From: Scleromatobacter sp039920745 | GTDB lineage: Bacteria > Pseudomonadota > Gammaproteobacteria > Burkholderiales > Burkholderiaceae_C | DNA length: 64,000 nt | Assembly: GCA_039920745.1 (NCBI GenBank) | Contig: JBDSDD010000037.1 | Span: forward strand, 186,001 to 250,000 | Reading direction: 5' to 3' | In this document: piece by piece, positions 17,344-25,281 of the stretch | How the letters are laid out: every line of letters begins with the position of its first letter | How positions within the stretch are numbered: the stretch's first letter is position 1 | Translations under genes and position numbers: made by a program | The notes under the pieces: model-generated | What the model was told of the DNA's origin: nothing | Database searches by the model: none | Seen by the model: only the letters and a program-made list of their open reading frames with translations

Positions 17344-20199
17344 TCAGAACTTGTAGGTCGCGGAGCCGTAGACGAAGCGGCCGTGCGGATCGTAGTAGGT
17401 CGGGTCGTAGCCCGTCTGGAAGTACGTGCCGTTGGTCGTGACGACCGGCGGCTGGCGGTTCAAGAGGTTCTTCAGTCCAAGGCGGAAGGTCAGGTTCTTC
17501 ACGCCGCTGTATTCGCCTTGCAGGTCGTAGGTTGCAAAGGCCGTGACGCGACGGCCCGTGCTGCAGACCGCGGGCGGCGCATCGGGCGCCGTGTAGTCGG
17601 ACGGATCGCAGTCGTCGATGGCAGGTGGCGCATCTCTATAGCTCGACTGGTAGTTCTGCGTCAGCGCCAGGCCGTAGGCGGCATATTTCCAATTTACCGT
17701 CAGCGCATGCTTCCAGCGGAAGATCAAGCCTCCGTTCGTGATGGCATTGATGGCGGAGTCCGACGGATCGGTCGTTCGCCCGACGCTGTGCTGGACGGTG
17801 CCGTCGATCGTCGTCAAATCGTATTTCTGGATCCATGTGCCGGCCAGTTCGGCGCTGAACCGGCCCACCGACGTCTGCAGGCCAGACCACTTCACGTCGA
17901 CGTCGACGCCGGAGGTAACGACACCTCCGCTGTTGACGTTGCTCGTGACGATGTTGGTGATGTTGTCGGAACTGTCGCGCGACACCAGCGGCGTGTACAC
18001 CGGGTTGCCGGCGGCTGCCAGGTTCACGACCGTCTCGGCGTCGAGCGTGATGATCGCGTGATCGACGCGCACATGGTAGTAGTCGACGCTGGCTGACAGG
18101 CCCTTGATGGGCTCGACGATCGTGCCCAGCAAGAACTGCTTCGACTTTTCCGGTACCAGGTGCGGATTGCCGCCGACTTGCTGGTTGAACTGGCCCGGGG
18201 TACCCGTGACGGGGTCGGTGAAGATGGACGTCGTGGCGGGTGCGAGCGGGGTGTACAGCTCGGGCAGCGAGGGCTCGCGGAAGCCCGTCCCGATGGCGCC
18301 CCGGATCGCGACCTGGTCGAGCGGCCGGAACTTCAGGCTGATCTTGGGGTTGGTGGAAGAAGTGCTGGGGTAGTGGTCGTTGCGCACCGACAGGTCGGCT
18401 TCGAGGCTCTTCAGGAACGGCGCATCGATTTCGCCATAGATCGAATGCGACGTGCGCGTCGCGGCGTACGGCAGCACCGCGGCGCCATAGCCGGAGACGT
18501 CGCCGCTCTGGTAGGCCGCGCTCGGCCGCAGGTCGAGGGCTTCCCTGCGCAGCGTCAGGCCCGCGGCGAACGCCAACGCGCCGCCCGGCAGCTTGGCCAG
18601 GTCGTGCTGAACCTTGAGGTCGATCGCATCGGTCGTCAGCGACGATTTGATGATGTTGCCGTTGTAGTTCGTCGCCAGGATCTGGGCGGCCAGCGCCGGG
18701 GACTGGTGCGCCACGAACGGATTGAAGGCGTCATTGCCGCTCAGCAGTTCGACCAGCTGGGTCTGGTTCTGGTAGCCGCGCTGGGTCGATTCCGACACCA
18801 CGCTCTCGTTGCGGCTGTACGCTGTGTCGTAGTCCCAGCCCGCGAGCGAACCGGTGAGCCCGGCCGCGAAGTGGTAGAGCGTCGACTTGTCGGTATGGAT
18901 GCGGCCGCCGCCATCCAGTGCTCGGTAGCTGACCGTCACGGGGCAGGCGCCGCCGGCGCAACTTGTCAACACTTCGGGATGGTTGGAAACCGCGATGTAG
19001 CTGGCCGGGTAGTACGGGCTCGACGGATTGATGACGATGACCGGATCGACGCCGATCTTTTGGAACAGTGGATCGGTCGCGAGGAAGGCGGCGCTGTACG
19101 GCGAAGCCTGTTCGCTGAGGACGGTCTTCGCGTTCGACAGGAATACTTCCGCGAACCACTCGTTGTCCTCGTTGATGCGGCCACGCAAGGTGCCCGCGAC
19201 GTTGACGCGCGTGATGTCCGGCGTCAACGGCACGAATGGCGAAGGGTTGTAGCGGCAGGTGTTGAGGTTCACGTCGAACGACATGCCGTTGGTCGAACAA
19301 TTGTTGGCCGTGCTGCCGGCGCTCGTCGGGCCCAGGATGTTGCCGATACCGCTGCCGTCCGCGTAGATGCCCTTGCCCTGGTTCTGCGAGGTCAGGATGT
19401 TCGGATCGAAGGTGCGGATCGCACCCGTGGCGGTCGCGCTGATATCGAACAGGCCGTCGTCGCTCCACGCACGATTCGCGTATTTGCGCTGGTAGCCCTG
19501 GACGGAGGCGTCGTGCGCGACGTCGAGCGAGAACATCGCCGTGACATGATCCGTCTCCATATCGCCGAAGCCTGCAACCAGGCCGAACTTGCCGCTCTTG
19601 CCGCCGCCGCTGGTGGTTGGCTTGCCGTAGTAGCCGGTCAGCTCCACACCGCGGAAATCCTTGCGCAGGATGAAGTTGATGACGCCGGCGACCGCGTCGG
19701 AGCCGTACACGCCCGACGCACCATCCTTCAGGATTTCCACGCGATCGATGGCAGACAGGGGTATCGAGTTGATGTCGACAGCCGTACCGTCCGTCGCGTA
19801 GTTCGCGATGCGACGACCGTTGACGAGCACCAGGGTGCGCTGCGAACCGAGTCCGCGCAGGCTCGCGGTGGATTCGCCGTAGGTCGATTGGCCGGCGTTC
19901 TGGGAGGTGTTCGTGCCTCCCGCGGAGGAGTTCGCGGAGATGTTCTGCAACAGCTGTTCGGTGTTCGTGACACCGAGCTTGTCGATCTGTTCGCGAGAAA
20001 TCGTCTGTACCGGAAGCGCACTTTCGGCATCGACTCTCTTGATCGACGAACCGGTGATCTCCACGCGCTGCACCACCGCTCCCTGATCTTGCGACGGTGC
20101 CTGCGCCCAAGCCAGGAAGGGGGCTCCCGAGGCCAGCGCACCCAATGCAGAGAGGACGCAATGGCAGAGCTTGGTTCTCTGAAAGGTAGTTTTGTTCAT
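17344..20199 (-). CDS. TonB-dependent outer-membrane receptor
   Basis: The 951-aa protein starts at ATG 20199 with a signal peptide (MNKTTFQRTKLCHCV..., cleavage near AWA-QA). Residues about 45-170 form the plug domain (VEITGSSIKRVD, then SLRGLGSQRTLVLVNGRRI and DRVEILKDGASGVYGSDAVAGVIN), and the rest is the beta-barrel ending in the aromatic C-terminus RFVYGSATYKF. The VEITGSxIKR style is typical of large receptors for carbohydrates or peptides in Xanthomonas- and Burkholderiales-type genomes; the substrate cannot be deduced. No TonB or siderophore gene is nearby. It is convergent with the LuxR-type regulator, which may or may not control it. Confidence 0.93.
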   Translation of the reverse strand: MNKTTFQRTKLCHCVLSALGALASGAPFLAWAQAPSQDQGAVVQRVEITGSSIKRVDAESALPVQTISREQIDKLGVTNTEQLLQNISANSSAGGTNTSQNAGQSTYGESTASLRGLGSQRTLVLVNGRRIANYATDGTAVDINSIPLSAIDRVEILKDGASGVYGSDAVAGVINFILRKDFRGVELTGYYGKPTTSGGGKSGKFGLVAGFGDMETDHVTAMFSLDVAHDASVQGYQRKYANRAWSDDGLFDISATATGAIRTFDPNILTSQNQGKGIYADGSGIGNILGPTSAGSTANNCSTNGMSFDVNLNTCRYNPSPFVPLTPDITRVNVAGTLRGRINEDNEWFAEVFLSNAKTVLSEQASPYSAAFLATDPLFQKIGVDPVIVINPSSPYYPASYIAVSNHPEVLTSCAGGACPVTVSYRALDGGGRIHTDKSTLYHFAAGLTGSLAGWDYDTAYSRNESVVSESTQRGYQNQTQLVELLSGNDAFNPFVAHQSPALAAQILATNYNGNIIKSSLTTDAIDLKVQHDLAKLPGGALAFAAGLTLRREALDLRPSAAYQSGDVSGYGAAVLPYAATRTSHSIYGEIDAPFLKSLEADLSVRNDHYPSTSSTNPKISLKFRPLDQVAIRGAIGTGFREPSLPELYTPLAPATTSIFTDPVTGTPGQFNQQVGGNPHLVPEKSKQFLLGTIVEPIKGLSASVDYYHVRVDHAIITLDAETVVNLAAAGNPVYTPLVSRDSSDNITNIVTSNVNSGGVVTSGVDVDVKWSGLQTSVGRFSAELAGTWIQKYDLTTIDGTVQHSVGRTTDPSDSAINAITNGGLIFRWKHALTVNWKYAAYGLALTQNYQSSYRDAPPAIDDCDPSDYTAPDAPPAVCSTGRRVTAFATYDLQGEYSGVKNLTFRLGLKNLLNRQPPVVTTNGTYFQTGYDPTYYDPHGRFVYGSATYKF

Positions 20200-20596
20200 T
20201 GGGTGGGGGTGTGAGTGAGCTTGTTTCGGCGACTCGTGACGCTCGTCTGCCAGCGAATGGCCGGGATATGGGGCTGGTCCTCGCATCGACTTCGCCCCCG
20301 CAGTGAAGTAAATCTATCGAGCAGACGCGGCCGCGAAAAGTCTCGGAGGAGAGGCGCAGCAAGTCTCTTTAGGCATCGCCCATCAAGGACGCGTCCTGAA
20401 AGCTCAACGTCGAGTGGCAACGGGCCGGCTGAGTGGCTTTCGCCAGCGGAGCGCGGCATGCCCTGAGCCAGCGGGCGTGACATTGCGCACGCGCGCCATT
20501 CGTGCGTGCATCGATCCATTCCCGTTTTGCATGACGTCGCCAGGCACGGTGGTTACGGCCCAATTACACTGGCAAGGACGTCGCTTTCCCCGCTGG

Positions 20597-20612
20597 TTAC
20601 GGGTTAACCCGT
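20597..20612. promoter_or_regulatory. 16-bp perfect palindrome upstream of pckG
   Basis: TACGGGTTAACCCGTA, followed by TTTTTGACA (a -35-like TTGACA at 20616-20621). It may be an operator, or with its T-run a very short terminator. Bases 20604-20622 match 57403-57421 at 16 of 19 positions. Confidence 0.5.
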
Positions 20613-20689
20613 ATTTTTGACAAGTTCCTCGGTGTAACTGCTGTTCGCCGCGGAACCAGACAACGGTACGGTGCGAAGCTGGCGCCGCG

Positions 20690-20746
20690 AGATTGGGCGA
20701 GCCCCGCGCCACGGAACCGCCCGTGGCAGCGAGGTTCGCCCAATCT
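20690..20746 (+). promoter_or_regulatory. nested stem-loop in the pckG leader
   Basis: Outer arms of 14 bases at 20690-20703 (AGATTGGGCGAGCC) and 20733-20746 (GGTTCGCCCAATCT) pair almost fully, and inside them CCACGG (20709-20714) pairs with CCGTGG (20721-20726). TTGTCTTTG follows, 31 bp before the pckG start. It could be an attenuator, a weak terminator for upstream transcripts or an mRNA-stabilising 5' hairpin. Confidence 0.6.
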
Positions 20747-20777
20747 TGTCTTTGAACCTTGTGATTGGAGCCTCCTC

Positions 20778-22649
20778 ATGAACCGTCCCGCCATGGAAGG
20801 GTTGCGCCTGAACGTGCCCGCCTACGTCAAACACGACCGCCTCGTCTCCTGGGTCGCGCAGATCGCCGCGCTGACGCAGGCCGCCGACGTCTACTGGTGC
20901 GACGGCACCGAGGCCGAGTACGACCGGCTGTGCGAGTTGCTCGTCTCCGCCGGCACCTTCAAGAAGCTGAACCCGGCCAGGCGCGCCAACAGCTACCTGG
21001 CCTGCAGCGACCCGACCGATGTCGCGCGCGTGGAGGACCGCACCTTCATCTGCAGCGAGCGCAAGGAAATGGCCGGCCCGACCAACAACTGGCAAGCGCC
21101 CGCCGCGATGCGCGCGCTGCTGCAGAACGGCCAGGCCGACGGCACGCCGGGCCTGTTCGCCGGCGCGATGCGCGGCCGCACGCTGTACGTCGTGCCGTTC
21201 TCGATGGGGCCGCTGGGCTCGCCGATCTCGCACATCGGCGTCGAGCTGTCCGACAGCCCGTACGTGGCCGTCAACATGCGCCTGATGACCCGCATGGGCC
21301 GCGGCGTGCTGGAGTTGCTGGGCGAGGACGGCGAGTTCGTGCCTTGCGTCCACAGCGTGGGTGCGCCCCTGGTCGATGACCAGAAGGACGTGTCCTGGCC
21401 GTGCAACAAGACCAAGTACATCGTCCACTACCCCGAGACCCGCGAGATCTGGAGCTACGGCTCGGGCTACGGCGGCAACGCGCTGCTGGGCAAGAAGTGC
21501 TTCGCGCTGCGCATCGCCTCCAACATGGGCCGCGACGAAGGCTGGCTGGCCGAACACATGCTGATCCTGGGCGTGACCAACCCGCAAGGCGTCAAGCGCC
21601 ACATCGCGGCCGCGTTCCCCAGCGCCTGCGGCAAGACCAACTTCGCGATGCTGATCCCGCCGGCCGGCATGCCCGGCTGGAAGGTCACCACCATCGGCGA
21701 CGACATCGCCTGGATCAAGCCGAGCGCCGACGGCCGCCTGATGGCCATCAACCCGGAAGCCGGCTACTTCGGCGTCGCCCCCGGCACCAACGAGCAGACC
21801 AACCCGAACTGCATGGCCAGCCTCACCCGGGACGCCATCTTCACCAACGTCGGCCTGACCGACGACGGCGACGTCTGGTGGGAAGGCATGGGCGAGGCCC
21901 CGGCGCACTGCATCGACTGGCAAGGCAAGGACTGGACGCCGGCCATCGCCAAGGAAACCGGCGCCAAGGCCGCCCACCCGAACGCGCGCTTCACCGTGGC
22001 CGCCACCAACAACCCGGCCCTCGACGAGGCCTGGGACGACCCGAAGGGCGTGGCCATCGACGCGTTCATCTTCGGCGGCCGCCGCTCCACGACCGTGCCG
22101 CTGGTGACCGAGGCGCGCGATTGGGTCGACGGCGTCTACATGGCCGCCACGATGGGCTCCGAAACGACCGCCGCCGCGGTCGGCCAGCAAGGCGTCGTGC
22201 GGCGCGACCCGTTCGCGATGCTGCCGTTCACCGGCTACAACATGAGCGACTACTTCCAGCACTGGCTCAACATCGGCGAGCAGTTGGAGAAGCAAGGCGC
22301 CAAGCTGCCGGCCATCTACTGCGTCAACTGGTTCCGAAAGGGCGCCGACGGCAAGTTCGTGTGGCCGGGCTACGGCGAGAACATGCGCGTGATGGAGTGG
22401 ATGCTCGGCCGCATCGACGGCAACGCCCAGGGCACCGCGAACGTGTTCGGCACCAGCCCGCGCTACGAGGACCTGAACTGGAACGGCCTGGACTTCAGCC
22501 GCGCTCAGTTCGACAGCGTCATCGGCGTCGACAAGGCCGCCTGGCAGCAGGAGTTGACGATGCACGACGAGCTCTTCACGACGCTCGCGTACCACCTGCC
22601 GGTGCAGTTGCAGACGACCAAGGCCCGCATCGCAGCCGCGCTGGGCTGA
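20778..22649 (+). CDS. pckG: phosphoenolpyruvate carboxykinase (GTP)
   Basis: Catalyses oxaloacetate + GTP to phosphoenolpyruvate + CO2, the first committed step of gluconeogenesis. The 623-aa length and the motifs are those of the GTP class, not the ATP class: KEMAGPTNNW near residue 97, FALRIAS and EHMLILGVTNP around 240-265, the P-loop FPSACGKTNF near 280-290, and GRRSTTVPLV near 434. ATG at 20778 has TTGGAG seven bases upstream. Monocistronic: a terminator follows within 70 bp. The structured leader suggests regulation at RNA or operator level. Confidence 0.96.
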   Translation: MNRPAMEGLRLNVPAYVKHDRLVSWVAQIAALTQAADVYWCDGTEAEYDRLCELLVSAGTFKKLNPARRANSYLACSDPTDVARVEDRTFICSERKEMAGPTNNWQAPAAMRALLQNGQADGTPGLFAGAMRGRTLYVVPFSMGPLGSPISHIGVELSDSPYVAVNMRLMTRMGRGVLELLGEDGEFVPCVHSVGAPLVDDQKDVSWPCNKTKYIVHYPETREIWSYGSGYGGNALLGKKCFALRIASNMGRDEGWLAEHMLILGVTNPQGVKRHIAAAFPSACGKTNFAMLIPPAGMPGWKVTTIGDDIAWIKPSADGRLMAINPEAGYFGVAPGTNEQTNPNCMASLTRDAIFTNVGLTDDGDVWWEGMGEAPAHCIDWQGKDWTPAIAKETGAKAAHPNARFTVAATNNPALDEAWDDPKGVAIDAFIFGGRRSTTVPLVTEARDWVDGVYMAATMGSETTAAAVGQQGVVRRDPFAMLPFTGYNMSDYFQHWLNIGEQLEKQGAKLPAIYCVNWFRKGADGKFVWPGYGENMRVMEWMLGRIDGNAQGTANVFGTSPRYEDLNWNGLDFSRAQFDSVIGVDKAAWQQELTMHDELFTTLAYHLPVQLQTTKARIAAALG

Positions 22650-22696
22650 GCTGCACGCGCCCTCGCGTCACGCGTTCGCGCGCATCCGCATGAAGG

Positions 22697-22717
22697 CCGC
22701 CCCCGGGCGGTCTTTTT
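22697..22717 (+). terminator. rho-independent terminator of pckG
   Basis: Short GC stem CCGCCC/GGGCGG (22697-22702 and 22705-22710) followed by TCTTTTT, 48 bp after the stop. Confidence 0.75.
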
Positions 22718-22751
22718 CATTGCCGCTCGGCGGCTGTATCCTCCGCCCACG

Positions 22752-23528
22752 ATGCGCCTGCAGATCCTGTCCGACCTTCACCTCGAAACCGAGACCTTCG
22801 AGGCCCTGCCCGCGCCCGGCGCGGAGCTGTTGATCCTGGGCGGCGACATCGACCGCAGCTGGGAAGGCCTGCGCCAGTTCGCCCGCTGGCCGGTGCCGGT
22901 GCTGTTCGTCGCCGGCAACCACGAGTTCGACGGCCGCGACGTGGACCAGGCCGCGATCGACCTGCGTGCCTTCTGTGACTCGCTGGGCATCCGCATGCTC
23001 AACCGCGACACCGCGGTGATCGCCGACGACCAGGGCCGGCGCATCCGGTTCCTGGGCACCGTGCGCTGGAGCGACTTCGACCTGTTCGGCGAGGCCGGCC
23101 GTGTCAAGGCGGTGCGGGCCGGTTCGTACTTCCAGCGCGTGATGGGGGCGACGCGCCACGGCTTGCCGTTCGATGCCGAGGCGGTGCGGGTGCTGGGGTT
23201 GGCGTGCCGCGCCTGGCTGGAGCGCACGCTGCAGGAGTCGGCGCAAGGGCGTTGGGACAAGACGGTTGCGATCACGCATTTCGCGCCGAGCCTGCGCAGT
23301 GCCGATCCGCGCTACGGACCGCAGCCGACGACGGCCAGCTTCTGCAATGCGGACGACGACCTGATCGTGCGGGCCGACCTGTGGATCCACGGCCACCTGC
23401 ACTGCCGTCACGACTACCTCGTGCCGCGTCCGGGCCTGCACGCAGCGCGCGTCGTGTGCCAGGCGCGCGGCCTGGAAAAGAAGGGCGAAACCGAGGGCTA
23501 CGACCCGCTCGAGCTGTTCGAGGTGTAG
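22752..23528 (+). CDS. calcineurin-like metallophosphoesterase
   Basis: The 258-aa protein carries the metal-binding motifs of the calcineurin-like phosphoesterase family in order: SDLHLE near residue 7, GGDID near 33-37, GNHEF near 56-60, THFAPS near 176 and GHLHCRHDY near 214. It is cytoplasmic with no signal peptide. The substrate is not deducible; related proteins act on phosphodiesters or on phosphorylated metabolites. It is the last gene before a convergent short minus-strand gene whose stop lies 2 bp away. Confidence 0.9.
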   Translation: MRLQILSDLHLETETFEALPAPGAELLILGGDIDRSWEGLRQFARWPVPVLFVAGNHEFDGRDVDQAAIDLRAFCDSLGIRMLNRDTAVIADDQGRRIRFLGTVRWSDFDLFGEAGRVKAVRAGSYFQRVMGATRHGLPFDAEAVRVLGLACRAWLERTLQESAQGRWDKTVAITHFAPSLRSADPRYGPQPTTASFCNADDDLIVRADLWIHGHLHCRHDYLVPRPGLHAARVVCQARGLEKKGETEGYDPLELFEV

Positions 23529-23529
23529 G

Positions 23530-23754
23530 TCAGCCGCCGAGCTTTCGGCCGAGCCAGAGGCGCCACGGCGCCACGGGCACGCAGGCGCGCATCGGCGGTG
23601 GCAGTTGCCCCGGCGCCAGCGTGTCGTACGAGCCTTGCTCCAGCGCCTCGTCGAGCGCGAAGGCAGTGCCCATGTCGGCCAGCTCCGGCGCACGTCGCGG
23701 CGCGGCTCCGCGTCCGAAGTTGCGCAGGAAGGTCGGGCGTGAAGCGTTCGTCAT
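23530..23754 (-). CDS. conserved-looking hypothetical protein (74 aa)
   Basis: ATG at 23754 has a GGAGAG ribosome site on the minus strand. The frame is open further upstream, but the region there has no ribosome site and non-coding composition. The product is short, Arg/Pro-rich (RPTFLRNFGRGAAPRRAPELAD; VPVAPWRLWLGRKLGG at the end), with no signal or membrane segment. No family recognised. Two 11-bp direct repeats lie in its upstream region. Confidence 0.6.
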   Translation of the reverse strand: MTNASRPTFLRNFGRGAAPRRAPELADMGTAFALDEALEQGSYDTLAPGQLPPPMRACVPVAPWRLWLGRKLGG

Positions 23755-23782
23755 CGTGCTCTCCATCGGGTGGTCCGTGAAG

Positions 23783-23829
23783 ATAGTGTGTGGGAACGTA
23801 ACGCGTTCGATGCAGGAAATAGTGTGTGG
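23783..23829. promoter_or_regulatory. pair of 11-bp direct repeats
   Basis: ATAGTGTGTGG at 23783-23793 and again at 23819-23829, spacing 36 bp, in the promoter region of the minus-strand 74-aa gene. Two sites on nearly the same face of the helix would fit a regulator. Confidence 0.45.
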
Positions 23830-23968
23830 TATGCCCGACAGTTCGGGTGTATGAATCTCACGACTCACTCGCATTGAGGATGGCAGGGTCTTGGCATCAC
23901 GCTTAAGCTGACTCGGTCGAAACGCGGGCGCGAGCGTCGCACTCGTGGACACCCTGGAAGCCGCCACC

Positions 23969-24205
23969 ATGCGCACCATGCCGCTTCAATTCCTGACCTG
24001 GGGCACGATCACCGCGGCCGTCGGCAGTGCGGCGTGGTTGACCTCCACCGACCAGGACGCCATGTTCTCTTCCGTTGGCTACCGCGCCACGAGCGGTGCG
24101 ATGGGCATCGAGGTTACGCTGCCCACCGAACCGACGCGCGCCGGCCCGTCGTCCAAGTTGCCCGGCTCGAGCGCCGCCAAGCAACTGCAGGCCAGCGCCA
24201 GCTGA
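23969..24205 (+). CDS. small possibly exported hypothetical protein
   Basis: ATG at 23969 (upstream GGAAG) gives 78 aa; a start at 23945 is also possible. The N-terminus (MRTMPLQFLTWGTITAAVGSAAWL) looks like a signal or anchor helix, followed by a Ser/Thr/Ala-rich polar tail. No family recognised. It stands alone between a minus-strand small gene and a minus-strand membrane protein gene. Confidence 0.45.
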   Translation: MRTMPLQFLTWGTITAAVGSAAWLTSTDQDAMFSSVGYRATSGAMGIEVTLPTEPTRAGPSSKLPGSSAAKQLQASAS

Positions 24206-24283
24206 AGCCCGCGACTGCTCGAACGTCGCGCGGCTTTGGCGACGCGTCGCGACCCCCCGGCCCGCGCGGCAAGATTCGAAGGG

Positions 24284-24697
24284 CTAGCTGACTCGGCCTT
24301 CGCGGTCGACCGGCCACCACTGCACGACACCCCACGCGAACTCGGGCACCAGGAAGAACCACAGCAGAGGCGCGCCGGTGACGTGCAGCGCCCAGGCCAT
24401 CCAGGCCGAGAACAGGAAGCGGGCGACTGCGTCGTGGCGGCCCAGCCGGATCTCTGGCCGCGCGATGCGCAGGGCCGACCACACCAGCACGATGCTCCCC
24501 AGCAGGCACGCGATCAGCGTCGGGAAGACGTCGAAGGGCGCCAGCGTGGCGCCGCCGAGGCGGGCATTCAGCGCGGACAGCTGACCCCAGTTCCATGCGA
24601 AGGACCACGGCGTGGCGAAGGGCGCTGTCACCAGGACGTCGTAGACAGCGCTGGCCTGGACCACGCGGCGGAAGGTGGCGGGGGAAAAGGAAGACAT
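24284..24697 (-). CDS. small integral membrane protein, probable MerR target
   Basis: The 137-aa protein has about four hydrophobic helices (near residues 15-35, 55-80, 88-108 and 110-130), with WSFAWNWGQLSALNARLGG between the first two. No named family is recognised with certainty. It is divergently transcribed from the merR gene, and its promoter has the long 19-20 bp spacer filled by a perfect dyad that MerR-family activators bind, so it is the most likely target of that regulator. Confidence 0.75.
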   Translation of the reverse strand: MSSFSPATFRRVVQASAVYDVLVTAPFATPWSFAWNWGQLSALNARLGGATLAPFDVFPTLIACLLGSIVLVWSALRIARPEIRLGRHDAVARFLFSAWMAWALHVTGAPLLWFFLVPEFAWGVVQWWPVDREGRVS

Positions 24698-24727
24698 GGG
24701 ACTCCGTCGCTTTGGAAAGGAGGGCGC

Positions 24728-24759
24728 ATGGTCGGCCCTGGAGTACGCTCCAGGGTCAA
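24728..24759 (-). promoter_or_regulatory. MerR-type promoter with dyad
   Basis: The dyad CCCTGGAGTACGCTCCAGGG (24736-24755) lies between a minus-strand -35 TTGACC (24759-24754) and a -10 like GACCAT (24733-24728), giving a spacer of about 20 bp. This over-long spacer with a central dyad is the hallmark of MerR-activated promoters. Confidence 0.75.
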
Positions 24760-24779
24760 GCCTTCATTTTGGGTCCCCC

Positions 24780-25151
24780 ATGCAGATCGGAGAACTCGCT
24801 GCCGCCACCGGCCTCAGTCGCGACGCCTTGCGCTTCTACGAGAAACGCGGGCTGCTGACCGCGCAACGCGGCGCCAACGGCTATCGGCACTATCCGCCGG
24901 AAGCGGCGCAATGGCTGCGCTACATCCGCACCGCGCAGTCGCTGGGCTTCACGCTGACCGAGATCGAGTCCGACCTGCCATTGCTGGCACAGGCGGCCGC
25001 GTCGGCGCCGGCACTGAGGGGGGCGCTGCAGCGCAAGCTCGACGACATCACGCGCCGCGTGGACGGGCTGCTGGCCCTGCGCGAGGAGTTGGCGCGACGG
25101 CTGGCCGAGTCCATGGCCGACTGCCCGCTGCAATCTCGGTCGCTCAAGTAG
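24780..25151 (+). CDS. MerR family transcriptional regulator
   Basis: The 123-aa protein starts MQIGELAAATGLSRDALRFYEKRGLL, the winged-helix DNA-binding domain of MerR proteins, followed by NGYRHYPPEAAQWLRYI and a dimerising coiled coil (about residues 75-115). The short C-terminal tail has one Cys (ADCPLQ) and no metal-binding Cys cluster, so a small-molecule or redox ligand is more likely than a metal ion. Start ATG 24780 is fixed by the family; the frame extends upstream through the operator, which cannot be coding. The divergent dyad promoter is its probable site. Confidence 0.9.
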   Translation: MQIGELAAATGLSRDALRFYEKRGLLTAQRGANGYRHYPPEAAQWLRYIRTAQSLGFTLTEIESDLPLLAQAAASAPALRGALQRKLDDITRRVDGLLALREELARRLAESMADCPLQSRSLK

Positions 25152-25281
25152 CTTATCTACTCAACTCGTAATTCAATTAATCCAGCTTCATCTCTTAAGC
25201 GCCCTCCCGCAGAATCCCGTGCGAGCGTGAAAGCGTCGCCGCGCCCCCAGGCGCGGCCGCTCCACGGCAAAGGATTCCCCG

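Larger units (their letters stand above)
20200..20777. other. 578-bp regulatory region between the receptor gene and pckG
   Basis: No supportable gene. The left part carries the divergent promoter of the minus-strand receptor. The right part holds a 16-bp perfect palindrome (20597-20612) and a long nested stem-loop (20690-20746) just before pckG, listed separately. Confidence 0.6.

Noticed and set aside
18160..20214. 684-codon plus-strand frame opposite the TonB-dependent receptor
   Set aside because: The receptor on the minus strand has clear plug and barrel motifs; the plus frame is low-complexity Arg/Val-rich.
20604..22595. 663-codon minus-strand frame opposite pckG
   Set aside because: pckG motifs are unambiguous; the antisense frame is a shadow.
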